64,000 bases of DNA from Sphingobacterium sp. UBA4616 (GTDB lineage Bacteria > Bacteroidota > Bacteroidia > Sphingobacteriales > Sphingobacteriaceae), in contig DGIS01000034.1 in NCBI GenBank assembly GCA_002386525.1, forward strand, positions 6,878 through 70,877, in the 5' to 3' direction. The notes under the pieces were generated by a model that did not search any database, had not been told where the DNA came from, and saw only the letters and a program-made list of their open reading frames with translations. The translations under genes and the position numbers were made by a program. This document shows positions 1 through 7,583 of the stretch, piece by piece; position 1 is the stretch's first letter, and each line of letters starts with the position of its first letter.

Positions 1-38
1 TTTATATGCAATATAATTGCAATTATATTGCATATAAA
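1..38. promoter_or_regulatory. Perfect 38-bp palindrome, probable repressor operator
   Basis: Bases 1-19 are the exact reverse complement of bases 20-38, centred on TTGCAA. The core reads TGCAATATAATTGCA and mirrors itself. It is AT-rich and has no T-run after it, so a terminator is unlikely. It covers the TTG (28-30) that serves as the -33 element of the promoter ahead of the ABC transporter genes, which is where a repressor would block. Fur/Zur-family regulators bind such AT-rich palindromes, and a metal regulator would fit the His-rich permease downstream, but the identity of the regulator is inference. The element may extend left of the window. Confidence 0.7.
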
Positions 39-58
39 AAGCAATTTATCTAAGTTTG
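28..58 (+). promoter_or_regulatory. Bacteroidota-type promoter of the ABC transporter operon
   Basis: TTG at 28-30, a 20-base spacer, and TAAGTTTG at 51-58 match the Bacteroidota consensus TTG / TAnnTTTG in full. The expected start of transcription is about 64-66, leaving a leader of about 18 bases before the ATG at 83. The TTG at 56 that would lengthen the reading frame falls inside the -7 box, which argues for ATG 83 as the real start codon. Confidence 0.7.
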
Positions 59-82
59 AATATATTTCAATATCTGATTCCC

Positions 83-724
83 ATGAACACTCCAATCGTA
101 TCGACTACACAGTTATCATTCCAGTATCCAAATTCAGCACCAATTGAATTTCCAGATATTTACATCGAAAAAGGTCAACATACACTATTGTTAGGCGATT
201 CAGGTTCTGGAAAAACAACACTATTAAATATGCTAGGTGGTTTGTCACGACCAGAAACAGGTCAGGTCAACATATATAGTCAAAATTTATCGTTGTTATC
301 CAACAGCAAACTGGATCAGTTCAGGTCTCAATATATTGGTTTCATATTTCAAGAGGCCCACCTCCTAAAAAATTTAACGTTAGTTGAAAATATCAAATTG
401 GCGCAGTCTTTAGCCGGAAAAAAAGTAGATATAAGCGCTATTGAACTCATCCTAAAACAGCTGCAATTAGATCAAAAAAGTAATGCCTACCCAAACGAAT
501 TGAGTCGTGGACAGCTGCAACGTGCCGCTATAGCGCGCAGCATTATCAATAAGCCAGCCCTATTGATTGCGGATGAACCGACAGCTGCATTGGACGACAA
601 CAATACCCATAGGGTATTAGAACTCCTATTATCGATAGCTGAAACTGCTGGATCGACCCTACTGATAACTACGCACGACAAGAGAATAAAAGATCAATTC
701 TCCAAAATGTACCTTTTAAAATAA
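83..724 (+). CDS. ABC transporter ATP-binding protein, LolD/MacB type
   Basis: This is the cytoplasmic ATPase of a LolDE/MacB-type (type VII fold) ABC system and should energise the permease encoded next. The 213-residue product has Walker A GDSGSGKTT at residues 38-46, the signature LSRGQ at 140-144, Walker B LLIADEPT from 160, and a late His in the TTHDK switch. The length is typical for a single nucleotide-binding domain. The start is set at ATG 83, because an upstream in-frame TTG lies within the promoter. The gap to the permease is 46 bases, so the two are very likely cotranscribed. Expression probably answers to the palindromic operator at 1-38. The substrate cannot be read from the ATPase; neighbours suggest a metal rather than a lipoprotein. 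The general family is certain, the specific role is not. Confidence 0.9.
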   Translation: MNTPIVSTTQLSFQYPNSAPIEFPDIYIEKGQHTLLLGDSGSGKTTLLNMLGGLSRPETGQVNIYSQNLSLLSNSKLDQFRSQYIGFIFQEAHLLKNLTLVENIKLAQSLAGKKVDISAIELILKQLQLDQKSNAYPNELSRGQLQRAAIARSIINKPALLIADEPTAALDDNNTHRVLELLLSIAETAGSTLLITTHDKRIKDQFSKMYLLK

Positions 725-770
725 TTTTTTGCTTTATTTACGCGTCACCCTTTAGATATTAAAATTTGCT

Positions 771-2171
771 ATGAACACGATACAATTGGTTTGGAAAAAT
801 TTAAGTAGACAGTTTGGCTCGGCCTTTCTAAGCATCTTGCTAACGGCATTTGGAATTTCAATCCTTGCCGTGCTTTCAATTACTGGAGAATCTTTTGAAA
901 AGCAGCTTGACAATAACAGCAAAAATATTGATTTAGTCGTTGGTGCTAAAGGGAGTCCGCTGCAATTGATCTTATCGAGTGTTTATCACATCGACAATCC
1001 AACAGGTAACATTCCATTGGACGAACTGGACCCATTACGCCAAAATCCACTTGTGCAGCTAGCAGTTCCGTTATCGCTAGGTGATAACTTCAAAGGGCAT
1101 CGCATCGTTGGAACCGATTCCTCTTTCCTATCCATCTATGAGACTTCTATTCGTGAAGGCCGCATTTGGCAAAATAATTTTGAAGTAGTCATTGGTGACC
1201 AGGTTGCAAAAAAACAGCAACTGAAAATCGGTGATCAAATACATAGTTCGCACGGCTTGAGCAAAGATGGCCATCATCATGATGAACATCCTTTTACTAT
1301 TGTCGGCATTTTAAAGCACAATAACAATGTTACTGATAACCTGATATTAACCAACTTAGAGAGTGTCTGGGATGTCCATGGAATCGCACACGCACATGAT
1401 CACGAAGAAACTGCACTACAAAAAGAACTCCGTGAACGCGAAGAAGATAGGGAGGAAACCGTCAAAGCCCATCTCCACCATCATGGTGAAGATTTAGAAG
1501 AAAACTCTAACGCAGCTTTAGGAACCAGCGGAAAAGATCATCACGACCACGATCACGATGAGCAAGACCAACACGAAGAGGAAAGTATAATTGTAAAATC
1601 TATTGGCGCAGATATGGTGAAGCAAAATGGACTGGAAATAACTGCTATTTTAATTAAATATCAATCCCCCGCAGCTATCGGTATATTACCTAAAATGATC
1701 GACCAACAAACGGATATGCAAGCTGCTTCTCCAGCGATGGAAAGTACTCGTTTGTTTTCACTGTTAGGAGTAGGAATGGATTCTCTAGCTATCCTAGCGT
1801 ATGTGATCATGCTCATTGCGGGCCTGAGTGTATTTATTAATCTCTACAATGCGTTGAAACAACGTAAATATGATCTAGCCATTATGCGTACACTCGGAGC
1901 CTCTAAAGGAAAGTTATTCAACATTGTTTTATTAGAAGGCCTGACAATAACAATCATTGGTGGATTGGTGGGACTTTTATTGGCACATTTGGCCTTATAC
2001 TATATCAGCAACCAAACGAGCCAGAGTGCCGACTTTATCGAAGCTTTTAGGCTACATCCAAAAGAATTGGTATTTTTGTCTGTCGCTTGTCTAATTGGTG
2101 TGCTCGCAGCGTTAATTCCTGCTGTGAAAGCGTATCGGACAAGTATAGCCGGTACTTTGTCAAACAAATAG
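771..2171 (+). CDS. FtsX-like ABC permease with His-rich loop, possible metal transporter
   Basis: This inner-membrane permease of the FtsX/MacB/LolE family has 466 residues. It has one N-terminal membrane segment (about residues 18-40), a large extracytoplasmic domain, and three C-terminal membrane segments from about residue 335. The last four segments and the long MacB-like periplasmic region are typical of the family. The unusual part is an insert from about residue 158 to 274 with clusters such as GHHHDEH, HAHDHEE, HLHHHGE and DHHDHDHDE, a clear metal-binding composition. Similar His-rich LolE-like permeases with DUF3299 partners occur in the Vibrio Zrg zinc-uptake locus (from memory), and the following DUF3299 gene supports that comparison. 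The direction of transport and the metal are inferred. It forms an operon with the ATPase upstream. Confidence 0.85.
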   Translation: MNTIQLVWKNLSRQFGSAFLSILLTAFGISILAVLSITGESFEKQLDNNSKNIDLVVGAKGSPLQLILSSVYHIDNPTGNIPLDELDPLRQNPLVQLAVPLSLGDNFKGHRIVGTDSSFLSIYETSIREGRIWQNNFEVVIGDQVAKKQQLKIGDQIHSSHGLSKDGHHHDEHPFTIVGILKHNNNVTDNLILTNLESVWDVHGIAHAHDHEETALQKELREREEDREETVKAHLHHHGEDLEENSNAALGTSGKDHHDHDHDEQDQHEEESIIVKSIGADMVKQNGLEITAILIKYQSPAAIGILPKMIDQQTDMQAASPAMESTRLFSLLGVGMDSLAILAYVIMLIAGLSVFINLYNALKQRKYDLAIMRTLGASKGKLFNIVLLEGLTITIIGGLVGLLLAHLALYYISNQTSQSADFIEAFRLHPKELVFLSVACLIGVLAALIPAVKAYRTSIAGTLSNK

Positions 2172-2227
2172 AATAATGGCAATTGAACTAAAATGAAAAA
2201 TAGGGGTACAGAGCTGGTAACTCCTGG

Positions 2228-2237
2228 TATTGCAATA
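2228..2237. promoter_or_regulatory. Short palindrome TATTGCAATA upstream of the DUF3299 gene
   Basis: This 10-bp perfect palindrome shares the ATTGCAAT core with the 38-bp palindrome at 1-38. It could be a weak second binding site for the same regulator ahead of the DUF3299 gene, but a 10-bp AT-rich palindrome can also arise by chance. Confidence 0.3.
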
Positions 2238-2273
2238 AAAAAATAGCGATACGATATATGTAATATTAACCGC

Positions 2274-2325
2274 GATGAAGCTATCAGATGTATTCATCAA
2301 ACAGCACAAATCGGATAGCTTCATC
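2274..2325 (+). other. Leader hairpin before the DUF3299 gene
   Basis: A perfect 12-bp inverted repeat (GATGAAGCTATC at 2274-2285, GATAGCTTCATC at 2314-2325) encloses a 28-base loop that holds a smaller GATG/CATC pair. It ends 22 bases before the chosen ATG at 2348. No T-run follows, so it is not a standard terminator. It may shape translation or stability of the downstream message, or be an operator. Confidence 0.4.
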
Positions 2326-2347
2326 CCAACAAGAAAAAATTAAACAG

Positions 2348-2824
2348 ATGAAAAAACTTATCACTGCATTCTGCTTCATATTCTTCGGCATCATACAGTT
2401 ACAGGCACAGATTGGCAGCAATCCGGATATTCCCGACCATACGCCCATGATGAACAAAACGTGGGAAGCGATTGATAAAATGGCCTACAAAGTCACGTAT
2501 AACGGCGCAAAGAAAGTGTATACTCCTTTCTATCCGAAGGAACTTAAAGCACTTGAAAATAAAATAGTAGAACTGCCAGGTTACATGGTTCCGCTTCATA
2601 GTGGCCGTAATCATAAAAACTTTATGATGTCTGTACTGCCAGTTATGCAATGTCAATTCTGTGGCTCTAATGGTATCCCTCCTATGGTCGAAGTAACCCT
2701 AAAAGGTAGTGCAATTAAGTTCTCAGAAGATCCGATTAAATTAAAAGGAAAGATGATCTTTACCAAGGATCCGTTGAAAGGAAATGCTGAAATTCAGATT
2801 GTAGATGCTGAACCGATAAAGTAA
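2348..2824 (+). CDS. Secreted DUF3299 protein, probable metal-system partner
   Basis: The 158-residue product has an N-terminal signal peptide (MKKLITAFC start, cleavage near LQAQ) and a DUF3299-type core. The core has a conserved Cys-x-x-Cys (C102 and C105, in QCQFCGSNGIPP) and a Pro-Gly-Tyr stretch ELPGYMVPL, so it should be exported and may bind metal or thiols. The frame could start 60 bases earlier, but that would place residues ahead of the signal peptide and within the leader hairpin, so ATG 2348 is preferred. DUF3299 proteins commonly sit beside LolDE-like ABC genes with a His-rich permease, as here. No enzymatic function is known to me for the family, so the role is inferred from context. 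Confidence 0.8.
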   Translation: MKKLITAFCFIFFGIIQLQAQIGSNPDIPDHTPMMNKTWEAIDKMAYKVTYNGAKKVYTPFYPKELKALENKIVELPGYMVPLHSGRNHKNFMMSVLPVMQCQFCGSNGIPPMVEVTLKGSAIKFSEDPIKLKGKMIFTKDPLKGNAEIQIVDAEPIK

Positions 2825-2851
2825 ACTAGCGGTTACTACTACACAATTGAA

Positions 2852-2884
2852 AAATGGACTTTACAAAGCTATCAAAGTCCATTT
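2852..2884. terminator. Bidirectional terminator between DUF3299 and rsmE
   Basis: AAATGGACTTT at 2852-2862 pairs with AAAGTCCATTT at 2874-2884 over 11 bp, with an 11-base loop. A-run and T-run flank the stem on both sides. The two genes converge here, so it can end both transcripts. Confidence 0.75.
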
Positions 2885-2909
2885 AATGGATCAGGATCCT
2901 CTATTATTT

Positions 2910-3626
2910 TTACTGTCTATTCAGTAAGGAAACTTCCATACAGGCCGCTAAAGCAGCGGTTTCGGTCCTCAAACGCGACTCTCCCAGCGAGATTGGATGA
3001 AAACCCATCTGTATCGCCAGCTTTATTTCCTCGTCCGAAAAATCACCTTCTGGACCGATAAGGATAATATAATGTTTGGCTGGCTCAAAAATTTGGTTTA
3101 AATACTTCTTTTCCGCATCCACACAATGTGCAATCGCTTTTTGTACGCCTTCAGTTGGAATATTTTTCAAAAACTGTTTAAACGAAACAGCAGCATTAAG
3201 TTTGGGTAGATAAGCTTTCAACGATTGTTTCATCGCTGCAACAACCACCTTGTTTAAGCGATCTAATTTAACCTCTTTTCGCTCAGAATGCTCGCAAATA
3301 AGGGGCGTGATTTCCTGAATCCCTACCTCCGTTGCCTTCTCTAAAAACCATTCGATACGATCGATATTCTTTGTTGGCCCCACCGCAATATGCAGATGGT
3401 AGCGAGGATGTTGAAAGTCCTCCTCCACATTTAAAATAGCAAGAACTGTGCGTTTAGGATGTGGGTCAATAATTTGAGCTTCGTACAAACCTCCGCGACC
3501 ATCTATAAGATGTAAACGATCTCCGGAATCCATACGAAGCACACGAATAGCGTGCTTACTTTCTTCCTCACTAAGGATAAAATTTTCTGATGAAGGATTT
3601 AAATCCGGTGTAAAAAATAACTGCAT
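2910..3626 (-). CDS. rsmE: 16S rRNA m3U1498 methyltransferase RsmE
   Basis: RsmE methylates N3 of U1498 in 16S rRNA using S-adenosylmethionine, in the cytoplasm. The 238-residue product has the normal family length. It shows an N-terminal PUA-like domain (EESKHAIRVLRM, about residues 20-31) and the SPOUT trefoil-knot motifs near the C-terminus, IGPEGDFSDEE and SLGESRLRTETA. The middle motif FLEKATEVG is also typical. It is the last gene of a four-gene minus-strand operon and begins 17 bases after the CorC-like gene; the bidirectional terminator follows it. The identification is firm. Confidence 0.95.
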   Translation of the reverse strand: MQLFFTPDLNPSSENFILSEEESKHAIRVLRMDSGDRLHLIDGRGGLYEAQIIDPHPKRTVLAILNVEEDFQHPRYHLHIAVGPTKNIDRIEWFLEKATEVGIQEITPLICEHSERKEVKLDRLNKVVVAAMKQSLKAYLPKLNAAVSFKQFLKNIPTEGVQKAIAHCVDAEKKYLNQIFEPAKHYIILIGPEGDFSDEEIKLAIQMGFHPISLGESRLRTETAALAACMEVSLLNRQ

Positions 3627-3643
3627 GTGCTACTCGCTACTAT

Positions 3644-4957
3644 TTATTCTTCGGTATCATCTTCAGCAGACTCGACCAATTCCAATTTGACAAATTCGAT
3701 ATTCTGCTGCGCTTTTCGAATGATGGTGAATATGTAACCATACTCTTCTTTCCGCTCGCCGACTTCCGGTATCTTATCGAAGATTTCACTCACAAGACCA
3801 GACATCGTATCGTAATCCTGACTCTCAGGTAACTCTATTGGAAGAAACTCATTCACATCATGAATACTGGCTCCAGCATCCACCATATACTCTGTTTCGG
3901 AAATACGCTCCACAACCGGAGTTTCTTCATCGTATTCATCCTGGATTTCACCCACCAACTCCTCTACGATATCTTCCAATGTAACCATACCTGCCGTTCC
4001 ACCAAATTCATCCAATACGATCGCCAACTGAATCCGCTTCAGCTGAAATTCAGCCATCAAATCATTGATCTTCTTCGTTTCAGGAATAAAATAGGGTTTG
4101 CGCATAATATTTTTCATGACAACCTCTTTTCCTTTCGCTAAAAGCGGTAGAATATCTTTTGTATGAACAATACCCACGATTTGGTCAATATTATCATCAT
4201 AGATTGGAAGACGGGAGTACCCTTCTTCCGTCATCGTTTCAATCAGTTCAGAAGCATCAGCGGTCACTTCCACCGCCACAATTCTAGTACGCGGTACCAT
4301 AATATTCTTAACGATACGTTCGTTAAAATCGAATACGTTTTTAATCAATTCGTGCTCGGAAATATCCAAAGCACCAGATTCTTTACCTTTATCTAAAAGA
4401 TACTGTAATTCTTCCGACGAGTGGGCAGATTCTCCTTTGGTAACTTCAAATCCCAAAATCTTTAACAGGAAATTAGCAAAACCGTTTAAAACCCAAATAA
4501 TTGGTCGAAAGATAAAGTAGAAAAATTGCAGCGGAACCGCAATTTTCATCGTTGTTGCAACAGGTTTTTGAATCGCTATCGATTTAGGAGCAAGCTCTCC
4601 AAATACAATGTGTAACACAGTAATAATCGAAAAAGCCAATACATGTCCTGCATTGGTAGCAATCGACCCAGTCAATTCAACACCGAAAAAACCCAGTGCA
4701 CCCTGCACAATTTGGGTCATTACAGCCTCGCCGACCCAGCCCAAAGCTAATGACGAGAGTGTAATACCCAATTGTGTAGCGGCCAAATAACCATCCAAAT
4801 GTTCCGTTATACTCTTGGCTATGGTAGCAACTTTGCTACCTGTTTTTGCCTGAACTTCAATTTGGGAGACTCGGACCTTGACAATAGCAAACTCTGCGGC
4901 GACAAAAAAGCCGTTTGCAAGTACTAAAAACAATGTCCAAAATAAATCGAGCGCCAT
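3644..4957 (-). CDS. CorC/HlyC family membrane protein (DUF21-CBS-CorC)
   Basis: The 437-residue protein has the CNNM/CorC architecture. A DUF21 membrane domain of three to four helices comes first (about residues 1-180, including ANGFFVAAEFA), then paired CBS domains (about 205-330, with IMVPRTRI and YSRLPIYDD), then a CorC_HlyC C-terminal domain (about 350-430). Members are linked to Mg2+ or Co2+ efflux and are often mislabelled hemolysins. The Bacteroidota gliding protein GldE belongs to the same superfamily, but no gliding genes are near. It is the third gene of the dedA-ppa-corC-rsmE operon, 8 bases after ppa. The family is certain; the ion is not shown by the sequence. Confidence 0.88.
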   Translation of the reverse strand: MALDLFWTLFLVLANGFFVAAEFAIVKVRVSQIEVQAKTGSKVATIAKSITEHLDGYLAATQLGITLSSLALGWVGEAVMTQIVQGALGFFGVELTGSIATNAGHVLAFSIITVLHIVFGELAPKSIAIQKPVATTMKIAVPLQFFYFIFRPIIWVLNGFANFLLKILGFEVTKGESAHSSEELQYLLDKGKESGALDISEHELIKNVFDFNERIVKNIMVPRTRIVAVEVTADASELIETMTEEGYSRLPIYDDNIDQIVGIVHTKDILPLLAKGKEVVMKNIMRKPYFIPETKKINDLMAEFQLKRIQLAIVLDEFGGTAGMVTLEDIVEELVGEIQDEYDEETPVVERISETEYMVDAGASIHDVNEFLPIELPESQDYDTMSGLVSEIFDKIPEVGERKEEYGYIFTIIRKAQQNIEFVKLELVESAEDDTEE

Positions 4958-4965
4958 GCTGGGGG

Positions 4966-5508
4966 TTATTTGTTAACAAATTCTGTTTTGTACAATTCGA
5001 TAGCCTCAATCAAGATTCTTTGCGCTTCATCACGTCCCTTCACACCCTCAACAACGACATGCTTCTTTTCAAGCGCTTTATAACTCTCAAAGAATTGTAC
5101 AATTTCTTTCATTGTATGCGGAGGCAACTGATCAATATCTTTAATGTAATTAAAAATAGGATCATTTTTAGCTACCGCAATAATTTTATCATCTTGCTCT
5201 CCACCATCTACCATATTCATTACGCCAATAACCTGTGCCTCAACTAATGTCAATGGTAAAATATCCACCGAACAGATGACCAAAATATCCAACGGATCTT
5301 TGTCATCGCAATAAGTTTGTGGGATAAAACCATAATTGGCAGGATAAACGACAGAAGAACTCATCACTCTGTCCAAAAGCAACAAACCAGTTTCTTTGTC
5401 TAATTCATACTTTCCTTTGGATCCGTTTGTAATCTCAATGATAGCATTTACGGCATTTGGCACATTCTCACCTGGAGAAACCATGTGCCAAGGATTTTGT
5501 TTACTCAT
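4966..5508 (-). CDS. ppa: Inorganic pyrophosphatase, family I
   Basis: This soluble enzyme hydrolyses pyrophosphate to phosphate and pulls biosynthetic reactions forward. The 180-residue length fits family I. The signature DDKDPLDIL (about residues 68-76) carries the metal-binding Asp residues, and YPANYGFIPQTY and KDIDQLPPH are further conserved stretches. It lies 7 bases after dedA and 8 bases before the CorC-like gene in one minus-strand operon. The identification is firm. Confidence 0.95.
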   Translation of the reverse strand: MSKQNPWHMVSPGENVPNAVNAIIEITNGSKGKYELDKETGLLLLDRVMSSSVVYPANYGFIPQTYCDDKDPLDILVICSVDILPLTLVEAQVIGVMNMVDGGEQDDKIIAVAKNDPIFNYIKDIDQLPPHTMKEIVQFFESYKALEKKHVVVEGVKGRDEAQRILIEAIELYKTEFVNK

Positions 5509-5515
5509 TTTTTAT

Positions 5516-6166
5516 TTACTGTATATTTTGTTTGTTTCTTTTATCCTTAATACGTTTTTTCAATAACGTTATGGCAATTGGCAAAAATGCAATGACAATC
5601 ATACCAACTATCACATATTCTACATAATGAATAATACCAGGGAATTCGATACCTAGGAAATAACCTGAAAGCGTCAAAACTACCACCCAGATGGCAGCCC
5701 CTGAAACATTATATAGCACAAATTTTTTAAAATCTAATTTTACGACACCGGCAAAGATAGGCGCAAAAGTACGAACTATTGGAACAAATCTTCCTATAAT
5801 TAAAGCGGTTCCACCATATTTGTGGTAAAATTCCTCAGCCATGACCACATATTTGCGCTTAAAGATGAAACTATCCTTTCGCTTAAATAACATCGGTCCC
5901 GCTCGATAGCCAAACCAATATCCTGTAAAATTACCTAATACCCCAGCGGTAAACAAGCCCAAACAAAGCGTGAATATATTCACGTCAATTTTATTCAGCG
6001 CGCAGAATAATCCAGCAAGAAATAATAAATAATCACCAGGTAGAAAAAATCCAAAAAATAGACCAGTCTCAGCAAATACAATGAGGATAACTAAATAAAA
6101 CCCTCCTGAACTCAATAGCTCCTCTGGGTTCAATAATTGTTGAAATGACAACAAAAGTTCATGCAT
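5516..6166 (-). CDS. DedA family membrane protein
   Basis: The 216-residue integral membrane protein belongs to the DedA/SNARE-associated (VTT) family. It has the conserved GFFLPGDYLLFLAG region (about residues 39-52) and, further on, GRFVPIVRTFAPIFAG with the family's FxRxxP-like arginine motif. DedA proteins include undecaprenyl-phosphate and phospholipid flippases; which lipid applies here cannot be told. It is the first gene of the operon that continues with ppa, corC-like and rsmE, and a consensus promoter lies about 85 bases upstream. Confidence 0.9.
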   Translation of the reverse strand: MHELLLSFQQLLNPEELLSSGGFYLVILIVFAETGLFFGFFLPGDYLLFLAGLFCALNKIDVNIFTLCLGLFTAGVLGNFTGYWFGYRAGPMLFKRKDSFIFKRKYVVMAEEFYHKYGGTALIIGRFVPIVRTFAPIFAGVVKLDFKKFVLYNVSGAAIWVVVLTLSGYFLGIEFPGIIHYVEYVIVGMIVIAFLPIAITLLKKRIKDKRNKQNIQ

Positions 6167-6250
6167 AACCTTTAGTAAAAATCAATGTTGCGTTCATTAT
6201 TTAGAACAAATCCCACGCTTATTTCTGCACAATTTTGAAACAACAAAGTA

Positions 6251-6278
6251 CAAATATAGCATTCTTCTAAAAAACCAA
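6251..6278 (-). promoter_or_regulatory. Consensus promoter of the dedA-ppa-corC-rsmE operon
   Basis: Read on the minus strand, TTG (6278-6276), a 17-base spacer and TATATTTG (6258-6251) match the Bacteroidota promoter consensus exactly. Transcription should begin near 6245, giving a leader of about 80 bases before the dedA ATG at 6166. Confidence 0.65.
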
Positions 6279-6308
6279 CGTAAATCAAGTGTAATATAAT
6301 CTTTCTAA

Positions 6309-6725
6309 TTATTGATTTTGAGCAGTTATACTCACGATAGACTCGCGGATAGTGGTCGCAATCTGATGGAGTTCGTCCTCAGTTAAGCTCAATTTAGGTC
6401 CAGCAAAGTTTAAATCACTAATTTTATTAATAGGAACCAAATGTATGTGTGCATGAGCTACCTCTAAACCCACGACAGCTACACCAACTTTTACACATGG
6501 AATTACTTTTTTAATACCTTGAGCAACAATCTTAGCAAAGACCCAAAGCGCCATGTATTCGTCATCTTCGATATCAAAAATGTAATCTGTCTCTTTCTTG
6601 GGTATCACTAATACATGCCCTTTAGCTAATGGGCTGATATCCAAAAAAGCTAGAAAATCATTACTCTCAGCAACTTTGTAAGCTGGGATCTCTCCGGAAA
6701 CGATTTTTGAAAAAATTGTCGACAT
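6309..6725 (-). CDS. HIT family nucleotide-binding protein
   Basis: Histidine-triad proteins are small nucleotide hydrolases or transferases that act on AMP-linked substrates. The 138-residue product has the triad HAHIHLVP (about residues 110-117) and the N-terminal family start IFSKIVSGEIPAYKV with the conserved GHVLVIPK. It follows greA on the same strand, but a terminator-like hairpin (6877-6904) and a possible promoter separate them. The physiological substrate is unknown for this class in Bacteroidota. Confidence 0.92.
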   Translation of the reverse strand: MSTIFSKIVSGEIPAYKVAESNDFLAFLDISPLAKGHVLVIPKKETDYIFDIEDDEYMALWVFAKIVAQGIKKVIPCVKVGVAVVGLEVAHAHIHLVPINKISDLNFAGPKLSLTEDELHQIATTIRESIVSITAQNQ

Positions 6726-6861
6726 ATTATTCTAATCTTGGAATAAATCTTTTTAAAAAACAATCAGCAAACAACAGACTTAATCTACTAAGCCCTTGGT
6801 ATGTCGGCGATTAAAGAAATCTAACTACCGCTTTTTCACACCCTGTAATTCCACTGTTCAA

Positions 6862-6869
6862 CAAATATA
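6862..6869 (-). promoter_or_regulatory. Possible -7 element for the HIT gene
   Basis: On the minus strand the octamer TATATTTG matches TAnnTTTG fully and sits just after the greA terminator. No good TTG is found 17-23 bases upstream, so this is tentative. It would give a leader of about 130 bases. Confidence 0.35.
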
Positions 6870-6876
6870 AACAAAA

Positions 6877-6904
6877 AAGGTCGCGATTGCTACATCACGA
6901 CCTT
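6877..6904 (-). terminator. Terminator after greA
   Basis: AAGGTCG at 6877-6883 pairs with CGACCTT at 6898-6904, extended by a GAT/ATC pair after one mismatch. On the minus strand the stem is followed by a run of T. It lies 61 bases past the greA stop. Confidence 0.7.
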
Positions 6905-6965
6905 CTTAATATAAAGTTAATTTGTAGATGTGCGGTTATGGCATACCGCACATAACCGACATATA

Positions 6966-7439
6966 TTACCTTGAAATATCTACGATTTCGAATTCAATTT
7001 TACCCGCTGGTACTTCTATAACAGCTGTATCGCCTTTAGATTTACCCAACAAACCTTGGGCAATAGGAGATTTAACAGAAATCTTACCTGACTTCAGATC
7101 TGCCTCTGACTCTGCGACCAATTGATAAGTCATTTCAGCACCATTCTTTTTGTTCTTTATCTTAACAATCGATAAGGCCAAAACTTTAGATGTATCCAAT
7201 TTGGACTCATCAATTAAACGTGCCGTAGCCAATGTATTCTCTAAATTGGCAATTTTAGCCTCATGAAGCCCCTGAGCCTCTTTGGCCGCATCATACTCTG
7301 CATTTTCAGACAAATCCCCCTTGTCTCTTGCCTCTGCAATAGCATTGGCAATTTTTGATCTTCCTTCCGTCTTCAGATAAGCCAATTCCTCTTTAAGCTT
7401 ACGCAATCCTTCTTCCGTAAAATAAGTTACTTCTGCCAT
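6966..7439 (-). CDS. greA: Transcription elongation factor GreA
   Basis: GreA binds the secondary channel of RNA polymerase and stimulates cleavage of backtracked RNA. The 157-residue product has the N-terminal coiled coil with the acidic tip DKGDLSENAEYDAAKEAQ (about residues 39-56) and the C-terminal FKBP-like domain with SPIAQGLLGKSKGD. The length is typical. It appears to be a single-gene unit, bounded by the response-regulator terminator upstream and its own terminator downstream. The identification is firm. Confidence 0.97.
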   Translation of the reverse strand: MAEVTYFTEEGLRKLKEELAYLKTEGRSKIANAIAEARDKGDLSENAEYDAAKEAQGLHEAKIANLENTLATARLIDESKLDTSKVLALSIVKIKNKKNGAEMTYQLVAESEADLKSGKISVKSPIAQGLLGKSKGDTAVIEVPAGKIEFEIVDISR

Positions 7440-7478
7440 AATTTTATTTTTTTTTCTTATTTTATACTTTTTAAAAAA

Positions 7479-7523
7479 GAAACAAGACCATATTTCCCTC
7501 TTCGGGAAACATGGTCTTGTTTC
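7479..7523 (-). terminator. Strong terminator after the response regulator gene
   Basis: GAAACAAGACCAT (7479-7491) pairs with ATGGTCTTGTTTC (7511-7523), and the inner TTTCCC/GGGAAA pair extends the stem to about 19 bp around a 5-base loop. On the minus strand a T-run follows. It closes the kinase/regulator operon and insulates greA. Confidence 0.85.
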
Positions 7524-7583
7524 GAATCTATACGAAGATAATAATTGTTTTTAACAAAACAAACTCTTACCCGCTAATTATAA

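Noticed and set aside
1..38. Reading the first palindrome as a terminator of an upstream gene
   Set aside because: The stem is almost all A-T with no T-run after it, and it overlaps a consensus promoter, which fits an operator better.
56..82. N-terminal extension of the first ABC ATPase from position 56
   Set aside because: The start would be a TTG inside the -7 promoter box; ATG 83 begins just before the conserved domain.
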